Assembly (NCBI RefSeq): GCF_902805515.1
Contig: NZ_CADCTE010000121.1
Span: 23,400 to 87,399 of the forward strand
Length of the DNA stretch: 64,000 nucleotides
Origin: an uncultured Arthrobacter sp.
Lineage (GTDB): Bacteria; Actinomycetota; Actinomycetes; Actinomycetales; Micrococcaceae
Direction: 5' to 3'
The position numbers and the translations under genes were made by a program. Below the pieces are notes generated by a model, which saw only the letters and a list, made by a program, of their open reading frames with translations, was not told the origin of the DNA and did no database searches. This document shows, in pieces, positions 24,939-33,268 of the stretch. Each line of letters starts with the position of its first letter. The stretch's first letter is position 1.

Positions 24939-26492
24939 TCAGCGCGCGGTGGTCGGGCGCAGGGACCACCAGCCGAGCCCGGCGGCCAGCACCATGAGCA
25001 CGGCCCCGATCCCGGAGGTGAGGATCACTCCGCTGTCGAAGGCGGAGAAGGCCGACTCGAGCAGCACGGCGGCATTCGCCGCCGGCAGCTGGGCCGCGGT
25101 GTTGACCGCCCCGCCCAGGGTCTCGGTGGCCTCGGCCACCTGCCCGGAGCTCAGCCCGGCCGGCAGGCTCAGGTGGGCCTGGTAGGAGGCGAGCAGGATG
25201 CTGCCGAGAACCGCGGTGCCGAATACCGAACCGACCTCGTAGGCGGTCTCCGAGACCGCCGAGGCCGCTCCGGCCTTCGCCGGGGGAACGGTGGAGAGGA
25301 TCAGGTCGTTCGAGACGGTCTCCGAGGCCCCGACGCCGATGCCCAGCAGGATGAACGCGAACAGCAGGGCCATGGCGGACTCGCCCGTGAAGGCGACGAA
25401 GGCATACGCGGCGGCGGAGAACCCGAGCGACACCGGGACCACGATGTGCGGCGGGACCCGCTTCACCACGGGCACGACCGCGAAGCCGGCGGCGATGGTC
25501 ATCAGGAGCCCGGGCAGCAGGATCACTCCGGCTTCAAGCGGGCTGTAGCCCAGGATGAGCTGCAGGTGCTGCGAGACGAAGTAGAGGAAGCCCACCAGGG
25601 AGAAGATGGCCAGCAGGTTCACCAGCACGGCGCCGGTGAAGGCGCGCACGGTGAACAGCCGCACGTCAAGCATCGGCCCGGGCCGGCGCAGCTGCCGGCG
25701 CACGAACACGACGCCGGCGGTGAGCCCGACGACGACTGCGGAGATCGCCACCGGGTTGGGGCCCTCCATGGCGAAGTCCTTGATGGCGTAGACGACCGGA
25801 AGCATCGCAGCGACCGAGAGCCCGATGCTCAGGATGTCGACACGCCCCGGATTCGGATCCCGGGACTCGGGGACGAAGATCGGGGTGAGGATGAGCATCA
25901 GCACCAGGACGGGCACGGCCAGGAGGAAGACCGAGCCCCACCAGAAGTGCTCAAGCAGCGCGCCACCGAGCAGGGGGCCCAGGGCGGCCCCGGCGGAGAA
26001 CCCCGCGGCCCACACGGCGATGGCGATGCGGCGCTGGTCGCGGTCGGTGAAGATGTTGCGGATCAGGGAAAGCGTGGAGGGCATCAGCATCGCGCCGAAG
26101 ATTCCGAGGCCGACCCGGGCTCCGACGAGGAACCCGGCGCTCGGGGCGAAGGCTGCGGCAATGGAGAAGGCGGCGAAGCCCCAGGCGCCGATGATGAGCA
26201 GGCGGCGGCGGCCGAAGCGATCACCGAGGCTGCCCATGGCCACGAGGAGTCCGGCCAGCACGAGCGGGTAGCTGTCGATGATCCACAGCTGGGTCGCTCC
26301 GCTGGTGGCGAACGCGAGGGAGATGGCGGGAATGGCGAAACTGAGCACCGTGTTGTCCACCGCTACCAGCAGCACGGGGAGCATCAGGACAGCGAGGGAG
26401 ATCCAACCCCTCACCCCTGTGCGGGTGGAGGCCGGTGACAGCACTGAGCTCACCCCGGCCGGGGACGCGGAAGTGGAGATGGACGAAGTCAT
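24939..26492 (-). CDS. MFS drug exporter, DHA2 (14-helix) type
   Basis: About 517 residues with 14 hydrophobic segments. The N-terminal helix has LLVAVDNTVLSFAIPAI, the motif-C-like signature of the EmrB/QacA family (D-N-T-V). Loop 2-3 carries GSLGDRFGRRRLLIIG. The end is hydrophobic up to WWSLRPTTAR. Such proteins expel lipophilic or cationic toxins by proton antiport. Two in-frame ATGs exist at 26501 and 26492. The promoter (-10 at 26502-26507) puts the transcript start after 26501, so I take 26492; the mRNA would be essentially leaderless. The TetR gene across the operator at 26502-26525 is the likely repressor. Confidence 0.92.
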   Translation of the reverse strand: MTSSISTSASPAGVSSVLSPASTRTGVRGWISLAVLMLPVLLVAVDNTVLSFAIPAISLAFATSGATQLWIIDSYPLVLAGLLVAMGSLGDRFGRRRLLIIGAWGFAAFSIAAAFAPSAGFLVGARVGLGIFGAMLMPSTLSLIRNIFTDRDQRRIAIAVWAAGFSAGAALGPLLGGALLEHFWWGSVFLLAVPVLVLMLILTPIFVPESRDPNPGRVDILSIGLSVAAMLPVVYAIKDFAMEGPNPVAISAVVVGLTAGVVFVRRQLRRPGPMLDVRLFTVRAFTGAVLVNLLAIFSLVGFLYFVSQHLQLILGYSPLEAGVILLPGLLMTIAAGFAVVPVVKRVPPHIVVPVSLGFSAAAYAFVAFTGESAMALLFAFILLGIGVGASETVSNDLILSTVPPAKAGAASAVSETAYEVGSVFGTAVLGSILLASYQAHLSLPAGLSSGQVAEATETLGGAVNTAAQLPAANAAVLLESAFSAFDSGVILTSGIGAVLMVLAAGLGWWSLRPTTAR

Positions 26493-26501
26493 ACCGAGCA
26501 T

Positions 26502-26529
26502 ACTATACCGTCCAGCCGGTACAGTGCAA
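26502..26529. promoter_or_regulatory. TetR operator overlapping the exporter promoter
   Basis: ACTATACCG (26502-26510) and CGGTACAGT (26517-26525) form a dyad with 8 of 9 positions symmetrical and a six-base spacer. On the minus strand TTGCAC (26529-26524) and TATAGT (26507-26502) make a sigma-70 promoter with a 16-base spacer. The dyad covers the whole spacer and the -10. Confidence 0.75.
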
Positions 26530-26554
26530 CTTTAGTGACCCCTATCATGGAGGA

Positions 26555-27118
26555 ATGCCAAGTTCACGAGAACGCATCCTCGACAGCTTCGAAGACACCC
26601 TGATCCGCGACGGGGAACGGGCTGCCACCATGGAGGCCGTAGCGGCGGCCGCCGAGGTCTCCAAGGGCGGCCTGCTGTACCACTTCCCGGCCAAGGAAGC
26701 CCTCGTCGAGGCCCTCGCCGAACGGCTGCTGGCCCTGGTCGAGAAGGACCGGGAGCAGATGACGGCCGACCCGGAGGGCCCCGGCCGCTACTACGTGCGG
26801 ACCTCGGTCTATGAGGACAGCCCGCTGGACCGGGCGCTCGTCTCCATGGCGCGGCTGGCGCAGCAGGGCCACCCGGTGGCCCGGCGGACGCTCTCGCGCA
26901 TTCAGGAGCTGTGGCTGACCACCCTCGAGGACCGGCTGGGGGACCGTACGGCGGCCCTGGCCATCAAGCTCCTCGGTGACGGGCTCTACTACGAGGCGGC
27001 GTTCTTCCGCGGCGAGGGCGCTGCGGGCCCCAGTGAGAAGGACCTTGAACGGGTCCTTTCGGTGGTTGACCTGATCGTGCTCAACCACTGCATCCCGCGG
27101 GGTGCCGCTGATGTTTAA
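26555..27118 (+). CDS. TetR-family transcriptional repressor
   Basis: A 187-residue regulator. The N-terminal HTH reads RILDSFEDTLIRDGERAATMEAVAAAAEVSKGGLLYHFPAKEALVEAL, and the C-terminal ligand domain is of the type annotated as TetR_C_37-like (about 80-180). It is divergent from the DHA2 exporter and should repress it and itself through the shared dyad. The Shine-Dalgarno GGAGG is only one or two bases from ATG 26555. A TATCAT -10-like box seven bases upstream raises the possibility of a leaderless start. Its 3' end overlaps mscL by eight bases. Confidence 0.92.
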   Translation: MPSSRERILDSFEDTLIRDGERAATMEAVAAAAEVSKGGLLYHFPAKEALVEALAERLLALVEKDREQMTADPEGPGRYYVRTSVYEDSPLDRALVSMARLAQQGHPVARRTLSRIQELWLTTLEDRLGDRTAALAIKLLGDGLYYEAAFFRGEGAAGPSEKDLERVLSVVDLIVLNHCIPRGAADV

Positions 27119-27533
27119 GGGCTTCCGAAACTTCATCCTGCGCGGAAATGTCGTCGAACTGGCCACCGCCGTCGTCATCGGTTCGGCCTTCACGGCCCTG
27201 GTCGGGTCCGTCACGGACAACCTGCTGCGGCCGCTGATCGCCGCCGCCGGCGGAGGAGTGAGCGCCGAGGGGTTCGGATTCCGCATCTGGCCGGGCAACC
27301 CCGAGACCTTCGTGGACCTCGGCGCGGTGTTCACCGCCGCCGTAACCTTCCTGATCACGGCCGCGGTCGTCTACTTCGGCGTCGTGCTTCCCATGAACCG
27401 GATCAACGCCCATGCCCGGGCGCGGACGGCCGCCGCGGAGTCGGAGGAGCAACCAGTCCCCGTGGACACGGCGCTGCTGACCGAGATGCGGGACCTGCTC
27501 CGCCAGCTCGCCGAATCCACCGGCAGGAACTGA
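27111..27533 (+). CDS. mscL: Large-conductance mechanosensitive channel MscL
   Basis: A 140-residue channel subunit that opens under membrane tension to release solutes in osmotic downshock. The N-terminal amphipathic helix and first membrane helix read FKGFRNFILRGNVVELATAVVIGSAFTALV, the canonical MscL signature. A second helix (FTAAVTFLITAAVVYFGVVLPMNRI) and a cytoplasmic helix follow. ATG at 27111 aligns with the usual N terminus; a GTG at 27102 is an alternative. It overlaps the tetR stop, so the two may be cotranscribed. A strong terminator follows. Confidence 0.95.
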   Translation: MFKGFRNFILRGNVVELATAVVIGSAFTALVGSVTDNLLRPLIAAAGGGVSAEGFGFRIWPGNPETFVDLGAVFTAAVTFLITAAVVYFGVVLPMNRINAHARARTAAAESEEQPVPVDTALLTEMRDLLRQLAESTGRN

Positions 27534-27534
27534 A

Positions 27535-27566
27535 AAAGGGCCGGCGCCCAAAGGCGCCGGCCCTTT
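27535..27566. terminator. Bidirectional intrinsic terminator
   Basis: AAAGGGCCGGCGCC (27535-27548) pairs with GGCGCCGGCCCTTT (27553-27566) around a CAAA loop. A/T tracts on both sides let it work for mscL and for the convergent PAP2 gene. Confidence 0.92.
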
Positions 27567-27656
27567 CGGGATCAGCTGCTGCGCCGCCCCTCCCGGGTCA
27601 GCCAGCGGGATGTACCCGACCTGCGGCCGGGTGCCGGGCGCAGCCGGGGCGGCCCG

Positions 27657-28733
27657 TCAGCGCAGCGCTGCGGTCCCGGTGCGCGCGTCGAGCAGGTTCT
27701 GGTCCTTGCCCGCCCCGAAGCGCATGCGCGCCCGGCCGACCGACACCGCGGCAAGCCAGACCGACAGGCCGCCCACCGCGAGGCCGGCGAAGACGTCAAT
27801 GACGTAGTGCCAGCCGAAGTAGACCGTGGCTACGGCCGTCAGGGCGAAGTAAATCCACATCACCCAGCGGACCATCCGGGGCAGGCGTGCCATCTGGGCG
27901 ATCAGCGCGGCGGTGAAGACGATGGACACGTGCAGCGAGGCGAAGGCCGCGATACCGTGCACCGACTGGGTCGAATGCGGGTCGGCAAGCACCGTCAGCC
28001 GGTTGCGGTACAGCGACTCCTGGAGGCTTGAGACCGCAGTGTCCGGGAGGTCGGTGAAGGAGGCGCGCTGCACGTAGATCGGGCCCAGCGAAGGAACCGC
28101 GTAGTAGGTCACCGTTCCAATGACCCAGTTGAAGCAGAGGGCTCCCACATACCAGGCGCCCAGGGACAGGTCCTTGGACCAGACGAGGGCCACGGCGAGC
28201 GAGATCGGCACGAAGATCAGGAAGATCATGTAGACGAAGGAGAGGACCTCCGCCGTGATGCCGGTGCCGAGCAGCTGCTGGAGCACGTCGGCGGGGTTGC
28301 CGCCGAAGCCAAACCAGCGGTCGGTCTCCACCAGTGCGGCGTCGACCAGGTGGTCCTGAAGGAAGGGCAGGAAGCTCTTGAGGTTCCGGTACGCCACGTA
28401 GGCGAGGTAGAAGCTCGCCAGGCCGGCGGCCGCCACCGACATCCGGTGCCCGGTCCACCTCTGGTGGAAAATCTTGCGGGTCACGCGCACGAGATCGCGC
28501 GGAGCAGGGCGCTGCAGGAGCACCCGCGGAATGACGTCGGCGGCTATGACACCGAGCACGGTCAGGGGCAACCGGACGTAGCTGGGGCCGAGGAAGCCTT
28601 CCGGATCACGAAGGGGCAGCCCGGTCAGCACGGCCGTCAGCACCATCAGGCCGGCGAAGGCGAGGGTCACGATCAGGGGAACGCCGAACAGTCGGCGCCA
28701 TGGTGGGCGTTCGGGCCCGACGTGGGTGGTCAT
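27657..28733 (-). CDS. PAP2-family membrane phosphatase / inositolphosphotransferase-like protein
   Basis: A 358-residue membrane protein with an N-terminal pair of helices and a C-terminal PAP2 domain of about six helices. The C-terminal motifs are clear: FASLHVSIVF (SxxH motif) and YFGWHYVIDVFAG (GxxH...D motif). PSLGPIY precedes them, as in Aur1/inositolphosphotransferase-type members. The family hydrolyses or transfers lipid-linked phosphates at the outer membrane face. The substrate is unknown. The start codon ATG at 28733 lies inside an AT-rich promoter-like tract and has no good Shine-Dalgarno. Confidence 0.88.
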   Translation of the reverse strand: MTTHVGPERPPWRRLFGVPLIVTLAFAGLMVLTAVLTGLPLRDPEGFLGPSYVRLPLTVLGVIAADVIPRVLLQRPAPRDLVRVTRKIFHQRWTGHRMSVAAAGLASFYLAYVAYRNLKSFLPFLQDHLVDAALVETDRWFGFGGNPADVLQQLLGTGITAEVLSFVYMIFLIFVPISLAVALVWSKDLSLGAWYVGALCFNWVIGTVTYYAVPSLGPIYVQRASFTDLPDTAVSSLQESLYRNRLTVLADPHSTQSVHGIAAFASLHVSIVFTAALIAQMARLPRMVRWVMWIYFALTAVATVYFGWHYVIDVFAGLAVGGLSVWLAAVSVGRARMRFGAGKDQNLLDARTGTAALR

Positions 28734-28778
28734 TATATATATCTATCCTATGCGCGGCAGTGTCAGTAGGGTGACAGG
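28733..28778 (-). promoter_or_regulatory. AT-rich promoter tract and dyad upstream of the PAP2 gene
   Basis: A run of TA dinucleotides (28734-28745) abuts the start codon, offering several -10-like hexamers on the minus strand, for example TAGGAT at 28750-28745. Further up, TGTCA (28761-28765) and TGACA (28772-28776) form an inverted repeat. This AT-richness is exceptional in the window. The exact transcription start cannot be set from sequence. Confidence 0.45.
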
Positions 28779-28845
28779 CATCTTAACAGTTACCCCCATC
28801 TTCCCATAGGCGATCCACCTTATGGCACCAAGGCCGCGCTTGTGG

Positions 28846-30330
28846 TTAGATTCCGCTGCCCAAATTCGAGGTTGACGGGCCCTCCAACACCGTTCCGTCG
28901 GCGGCGAACCGGGACCCGTGCAGGGGGCAGTCCCAGGTCCGCTCGGCGGTATTCCAGCTCACGATGCCGCGCAGATGCGGGCACACCGCCGACACGCGGT
29001 GCTCGACGCCGTCGACGGTGCAGACCCCGACCGGGCTCCGGCCCTCACGGACCACGACACCCTGCCCCTCCGGCGGGGACGCGGGGGCCGTCTTCGCCAG
29101 GCCCGACACCCAGCCGGTCAGCATCTCCAGCCCCACCTCGGCGTTGACCTTCGCCGTCGACAGCGCATCGACCGGGGTCACCCGGGTCCTGTACAGGGTG
29201 TCGGCCCACGGCATGTGCCCGCCCAGGATCTTGGCAGAGAGTGCCAGCGAGGCGGCCACCGCGTTCGTCATGCCCCACTTGTTGTAACCGGTCGCGGCGT
29301 AGATGTGTCCGCCGCCGGCCGGGACCTTGCCGACGTAGGGAACCGCGGCGGCCGGCTGGTAGTCCTGGGCCGACCAGGAGTAGGCGGGGCGGGCCGTGGG
29401 GAAATACTCGCGGGCCCAGCGGGTCAGGTCGTCAACGAGGCCCTGGGTGTTCGAGTGGTGGCCGACCTTGTGGCCGTTGCCGCCCACGATGAGGTAGTCC
29501 CTGCCGCCCACCCGGGCCGTGCGCAGGGAACGGGTGGGGGTGTCCACCGAGAGGTACATCTCCGGGGGCACCCGGTCGGTCACCTCGAGGGCGATGCAGT
29601 AGGACCGCTGCGGCTTGAGGACGGCGAAGTACCCGCCCCGGTCGAGGATGGGGATGCCGGTGGCCAGCACGACATTGCGGGCCGTCACGGCGCCGGCGTC
29701 CGTCTTCAGTTCCACGCCGCCGGACTTGGGGGTTAAGGCACCCTGGACCCGCACCCCCTCGAAGAGGCGCCCGCCGTGGCGGCGCAGTTCCGAGGCCAGC
29801 GCCGCGAGCACCTCCAGCGGGTGGAACTGCGCCTGGTCCGCCAGCCTCAGGGTGCGCCGCACCGGAAAGGGAAGGGTCGAGGCATTGCCCAGCTCGGTCC
29901 CCAGGCCCGCCTGCGTGCAGGCCTCGTGTTCGGCGTCGAGGCTTTTCGCGCCGCTGTCGGTCACGGCGTAGTTCACGGCGTCCCGGCGCTCGTACCCCAC
30001 GCCGTTTTCGTCGCAGAAGCGGAGGATCCAGCTCTGCCCCTCGCGGTTGCCCGTGACGTAGGCCCGCGCCAGCTCGGCGTCGTGGTGGGAGGTGATCCGG
30101 GACAGCCCGGTGCCCTGAAGCAGTGAGAGCTTGGCCGTGGTGTTGCCGGTGGTGACCGCTCCGGCCCGGCGGGCCTCAAGCACCGCCACCTTGTGCCCGG
30201 CGCGGGCCAGCAGGAGTGCGGTGGTCATGCCGGTCAGTCCGCCCCCGACCACCACCGAGTCGAATCCGGCCCCGGGGGAGAACGGCTCTGCAGGTATCTC
30301 CGGCGCGGTATCCAACCACAGTGATCTCAT
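28846..30330 (-). CDS. FAD-dependent oxidoreductase with C-terminal Rieske [2Fe-2S] domain
   Basis: A 494-residue two-domain protein. The DAO-type FAD domain begins DSVVVGGGLTGMTTALLLARAGHKVAVLEARR (GxGxxG at about 28-33). The last 70 residues are a Rieske domain with CPHLRG and CPLHGSRF, the two Cys/His pairs for the cluster. This architecture occurs widely in actinobacteria and bacilli; the physiological substrate is not established. ATG at 30330 lies seven bases from GGAGG; upstream in-frame ATGs are too close to it or lack it. It is divergent from the aldo/keto reductase. Confidence 0.9.
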   Translation of the reverse strand: MRSLWLDTAPEIPAEPFSPGAGFDSVVVGGGLTGMTTALLLARAGHKVAVLEARRAGAVTTGNTTAKLSLLQGTGLSRITSHHDAELARAYVTGNREGQSWILRFCDENGVGYERRDAVNYAVTDSGAKSLDAEHEACTQAGLGTELGNASTLPFPVRRTLRLADQAQFHPLEVLAALASELRRHGGRLFEGVRVQGALTPKSGGVELKTDAGAVTARNVVLATGIPILDRGGYFAVLKPQRSYCIALEVTDRVPPEMYLSVDTPTRSLRTARVGGRDYLIVGGNGHKVGHHSNTQGLVDDLTRWAREYFPTARPAYSWSAQDYQPAAAVPYVGKVPAGGGHIYAATGYNKWGMTNAVAASLALSAKILGGHMPWADTLYRTRVTPVDALSTAKVNAEVGLEMLTGWVSGLAKTAPASPPEGQGVVVREGRSPVGVCTVDGVEHRVSAVCPHLRGIVSWNTAERTWDCPLHGSRFAADGTVLEGPSTSNLGSGI

Positions 30331-30411
30331 CGTCATCCCTCCGTAGGTGGTTCCCAGCCCACTACTAATCATGCTTACAGTCAAGGGAGGGCCACCCCCT
30401 ATAGTCGAGGG

Positions 30412-31395
30412 ATGGAACAGCGCACACTCGGCAGAACCGGCCGGCCGGTCTCGGTGATCGGCCTCGGAACGTGGCAGCTCGGCGCGGACTGGGGCGAGAT
30501 CCAGGAGAGGGACGCACTCGAGGTCCTCGAGGCCGCAGCGGAGGCCGGCACCACCTTCTTCGACACCGCCGACGTCTATGGGGACGGGCGGAGCGAGAGG
30601 ACGATCGGGGCGTTCCGGCGGGCCAACCCCTCACTCGATTTGGTGATCGGCACCAAGATGGGCCGGCGGGTGGAGCAGGACCCCTCCCAGTACACCCTCG
30701 CGAACTTCCGCTCCTGGGTGGACCGCTCCCGCGCCAACCTCGGCATGGAGACCCTGGACCTGATCCAGCTCCACTGCCCGCCCTCGGATGTCTACACCAC
30801 CGAGGCCGTGTACGACGCGCTGGACACCCTCGTCGAGGAGGGCGCCGTGCGGAACTATGGGGTCAGCGTCGAGCGCGTCGACGAGGCCCTCGCCGCCATC
30901 GACCGCGGGAACACGGCCACGGTGCAGATCATCCTCAATGCCTTCCGGCTCAAGCCGCTTGACGCCGTCCTCCCGGCCGCCCGGGCCGCCGGGGTCGGCA
31001 TCATCGCCCGGGTTCCGCTGGCCTCCGGGCTGCTGAGCGGCAAATACAGCACCTCCACCGTCTTCCCGGCCGACGACCACCGCAACTACAACCGTTCCGG
31101 CGCCGCGTTCGACGTCGGGGAGACGTTCTCGGGCGTCGACTACGAGACGGGGCTCGCCGCCGCCCAGGAGTTCGCGCAGCTGCTTCCCGCCGGGGTGGAA
31201 CCGGCACAGGGCGCGCTCGCCTGGATCATCGCCCAGGAGGGAATCAGCACTGTCATTCCCGGGGCCCGCAATGCCGCGCAGGCGAAAGCGAACGCCGCCG
31301 CGGCCGGCCGGCTTGACCTCGGGCGCGCGATCCACGACGGCGTCACGGCGCTGTACGACCGCCGCTTCCGGCCCACGGTCCACTCCCGCTGGTGA
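30412..31395 (+). CDS. Aldo/keto reductase
   Basis: A 327-residue TIM-barrel NADPH-dependent oxidoreductase. The catalytic tetrad is visible: Asp and Tyr in FFDTADVYGDGRSE, Lys in GTKMGRR and His in LIQLHCPP. The C-terminal cofactor-binding part reads STVIPGARNAAQAKANAAA. The substrate is unknown. It is divergent from the Rieske/FAD oxidoreductase, separated by 81 bases. Confidence 0.93.
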   Translation: MEQRTLGRTGRPVSVIGLGTWQLGADWGEIQERDALEVLEAAAEAGTTFFDTADVYGDGRSERTIGAFRRANPSLDLVIGTKMGRRVEQDPSQYTLANFRSWVDRSRANLGMETLDLIQLHCPPSDVYTTEAVYDALDTLVEEGAVRNYGVSVERVDEALAAIDRGNTATVQIILNAFRLKPLDAVLPAARAAGVGIIARVPLASGLLSGKYSTSTVFPADDHRNYNRSGAAFDVGETFSGVDYETGLAAAQEFAQLLPAGVEPAQGALAWIIAQEGISTVIPGARNAAQAKANAAAAGRLDLGRAIHDGVTALYDRRFRPTVHSRW

Positions 31396-31405
31396 GCCGG
31401 AGGGC

Positions 31406-31431
31406 CCGCGGCAAGGGGTTCCCTGCCGCGG
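31406..31431 (+). terminator. Hairpin after the aldo/keto reductase
   Basis: CCGCGGCA (31406-31413) pairs with TGCCGCGG (31424-31431), with additional pairing towards the loop. It lies ten bases after the stop. Confidence 0.6.
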
Positions 31432-31446
31432 CACGGTCGGCTATCG

Positions 31447-31475
31447 TTGAACCACCCGTCAGACGGAGTTAGAGG
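31447..31475 (+). promoter_or_regulatory. Sigma-70-type promoter
   Basis: TTGAAC (31447-31452) and TAGAGG (31470-31475) are 17 bases apart and read into the small gene at 31513. CAGACG (31460-31465) and CGTCTG (31477-31482) form an inverted repeat around the -10, a possible operator. Confidence 0.5.
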
Positions 31476-31512
31476 ACGTCTGTCATCGTTCGATCCATCT
31501 AAGGAATCAACC

Positions 31513-31773
31513 ATGACTGAATTCACCTCGTCCCTCTCCGCCGCCGGCCGGGAGGAGCGTTCCATCCGCGACTGGGCGGACCTCGCCGAGGAAATGTGGA
31601 GCTACCTCACCGGCAAGGGCGCCGCGGTCAACTACAGCCTGATCGACATGACTGTCGAGGTTCCGCGCGACGTCGGGCCCGACGCCCCGCGCGCCACCTG
31701 GAAGTTCAACGGCACCCTGCGCGTGACCACCAGCGACAACGACGCACCCGGTTCCGACCCCCACCGCGGCTGA
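31513..31773 (+). CDS. Small hypothetical protein, 86 residues
   Basis: ATG at 31513 has AAGGA eight bases upstream. The protein is soluble, with an N-terminal helix (SIRDWADLAEEMWSYLTGKGAAVNYS) and a strand-rich second half (MTVEVPRD, TWKFNGTLRVTT). I recognise no domain. It lies nine bases upstream of the FHA protein gene and is probably coexpressed and functionally linked with it. Confidence 0.65.
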   Translation: MTEFTSSLSAAGREERSIRDWADLAEEMWSYLTGKGAAVNYSLIDMTVEVPRDVGPDAPRATWKFNGTLRVTTSDNDAPGSDPHRG

Positions 31774-31782
31774 GGCACCGTT

Positions 31783-32694
31783 GTGGTGGCACAACTGAGA
31801 CTGGACGTCGACCTCACCTTCTCCCTGACCGAACCCGGCCCGGACGGTGGGCCGGATGAGGTCATCTCTGGAACGGTCACGGCCGCCGGATCAAGCATCT
31901 CGATTTTCTGCGACAACCCCGGAGCCTTCGGCGGAAACCTTCCCTCGGTGTCCGGGGTGCGGACCTTCGCGAAGCTGCTCGCCGACGCCGGCCTGGACGT
32001 GACCGTGACCGGCCCGCGGGGCCCGCTGATCAGCCTGGGCGCCGTCGAAACCTCGATGACGCAGCGGCTCCTGACCCGTTCGCCCCACCTGCGCCTCGGG
32101 TCGCCGTCGGTCCTCGCCCCGCTGATTCACCTCGGGCGGCGGTCCCTCGAGCGCTCCGGTTCGGCGAGCCTGCTGCCGCCGTCCACGCCGCTGCCGCTCG
32201 TGCCCACGGTGAACCGGCGGATCAGCCGCCGGATCACCACGACCCACTACGCCCCGGGCGGAGGCCGCCCGCGGCTGATCTTCGTCCAGGATTCGGCCCG
32301 GTGGAACGGCCAGGTGCCGCGGGAATTCGTGCTCGGACAGGATCGGACCACCATCGGCGCGTCGGCGGACTCGGACCTGCAGCTGCCCGGCCTTGAGGAG
32401 CTGCACGCGGAGATCCTCCACGACGCCAATGACGAATACGTGCTGGTCCCGCACGGCGCCGTCACCGGCAGCGTCGGAGGCGGGCCGGCGGTGCTGCGCA
32501 CCGGGGCGCGGGTTCAGCTGGGATCCTGGTGCCTCGCGTTCTTCCGGGAGGAATACGCCGACCACGGCCGTCCCTTCGGCGGACGCAACGGCGGGGAGTT
32601 CGCCTACCAGCGGCCCCAGCGCAACCCGCGCACCGGGGTGACCGAACAGGACGGATCCGTCGGCATCGGCGATCCGCGGCGGCCTCCGCGCTGA
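31783..32694 (+). CDS. FHA-domain-like protein
   Basis: A 303-residue protein. The first 100 residues are beta-rich and of unknown fold. A Pro/Arg-rich linker follows. Residues about 180-260 resemble a forkhead-associated domain: FVLGQDRTTIGASADSDLQLPGLEELHAEILHDANDEYVLV and an RVQLGSWCLAFFREE end. The usual FHA SxxH serine-histidine loop reads LHAE here, so phosphothreonine binding is uncertain. The C-terminal 40 residues are Gly/Arg-rich. The start is GTG at 31783, nine bases after the preceding stop. It forms a likely three-gene unit with its neighbours. Confidence 0.7.
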   Translation: MVAQLRLDVDLTFSLTEPGPDGGPDEVISGTVTAAGSSISIFCDNPGAFGGNLPSVSGVRTFAKLLADAGLDVTVTGPRGPLISLGAVETSMTQRLLTRSPHLRLGSPSVLAPLIHLGRRSLERSGSASLLPPSTPLPLVPTVNRRISRRITTTHYAPGGGRPRLIFVQDSARWNGQVPREFVLGQDRTTIGASADSDLQLPGLEELHAEILHDANDEYVLVPHGAVTGSVGGGPAVLRTGARVQLGSWCLAFFREEYADHGRPFGGRNGGEFAYQRPQRNPRTGVTEQDGSVGIGDPRRPPR

Positions 32695-32698
32695 GAGC

Positions 32699-33220
32699 GT
32701 GAGTGACAGCGTCGAACTGCTCCTGGACTCCGCCGCGGAGGAGGCGGTGCGCCGCGACTGGGTGCGGCTGCTGGAGCTGGGCCTGCCCAGCCAGGCGCGG
32801 CACACCTCTGAGAGCAACCGGCCCCACATCACCCTCGCGGCTGCACCGGCCATCGACGGGTCCTTCGACGCCGCCCTGCGCGGCGCGGTCCGGGACCTGC
32901 CGCAGGAGGTGCGGTTTGCCGGGCTCCTGCTCTTCGGGGGAGGGCGGCGGACGTTCATCCTGGTGCGCTCGGTCGTGGTCTCGGCGGCGCTGACGGACCT
33001 GCACCGGCGGGTGGGGGACGCCCTCACCGGCCTGCCGGGGCAGTTCGCCACCACACTCACCGGGAACTGGACGCCGCACGTCACCCTGGCCCGTGGCCTT
33101 TCCGCCGACCAGGTGGGGCAGGCCGTTGCGGCCGTTCAGGCCGAACCGGCGGCCGCCACCGCGGTGTCCGCACGCCGGTGGGACAGCTCCGCCAGGGTGA
33201 CGGTCGACCTCAGCGGGTAG
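32699..33220 (+). CDS. 2H phosphoesterase (2'-5' RNA ligase-like)
   Basis: A 173-residue protein with the two HxT/S motifs that define the 2H superfamily: RPHITLAA at about residue 42 and TPHVTLAR at about residue 123. Members hydrolyse or form 2'-5' phosphodiester or cyclic phosphate bonds in RNA or nucleotides; the bacterial substrate is usually unknown. GTG at 32699 is four bases after the preceding stop. A strong hairpin separates it from the convergent purB. Confidence 0.88.
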   Translation: MSDSVELLLDSAAEEAVRRDWVRLLELGLPSQARHTSESNRPHITLAAAPAIDGSFDAALRGAVRDLPQEVRFAGLLLFGGGRRTFILVRSVVVSAALTDLHRRVGDALTGLPGQFATTLTGNWTPHVTLARGLSADQVGQAVAAVQAEPAAATAVSARRWDSSARVTVDLSG

Positions 33221-33232
33221 GGCGCCCCGGGT

Positions 33233-33268
33233 CCTGACCGGGCGCCGGCCGGGCGGCGCCCGGTCAGG
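33233..33268. terminator. Bidirectional hairpin between convergent genes
   Basis: CCTGACCGGGCGCC (33233-33246) pairs perfectly with GGCGCCCGGTCAGG (33255-33268) across eight bases. It overlaps the last codons of purB and ends the 2H phosphoesterase transcript. Confidence 0.8.

Noticed and set aside
24882..26438. 518-residue plus-strand frame opposite the MFS exporter
   Set aside because: It is Gly/Asp/His/Glu-rich low-complexity sequence, the mirror of a membrane protein gene.
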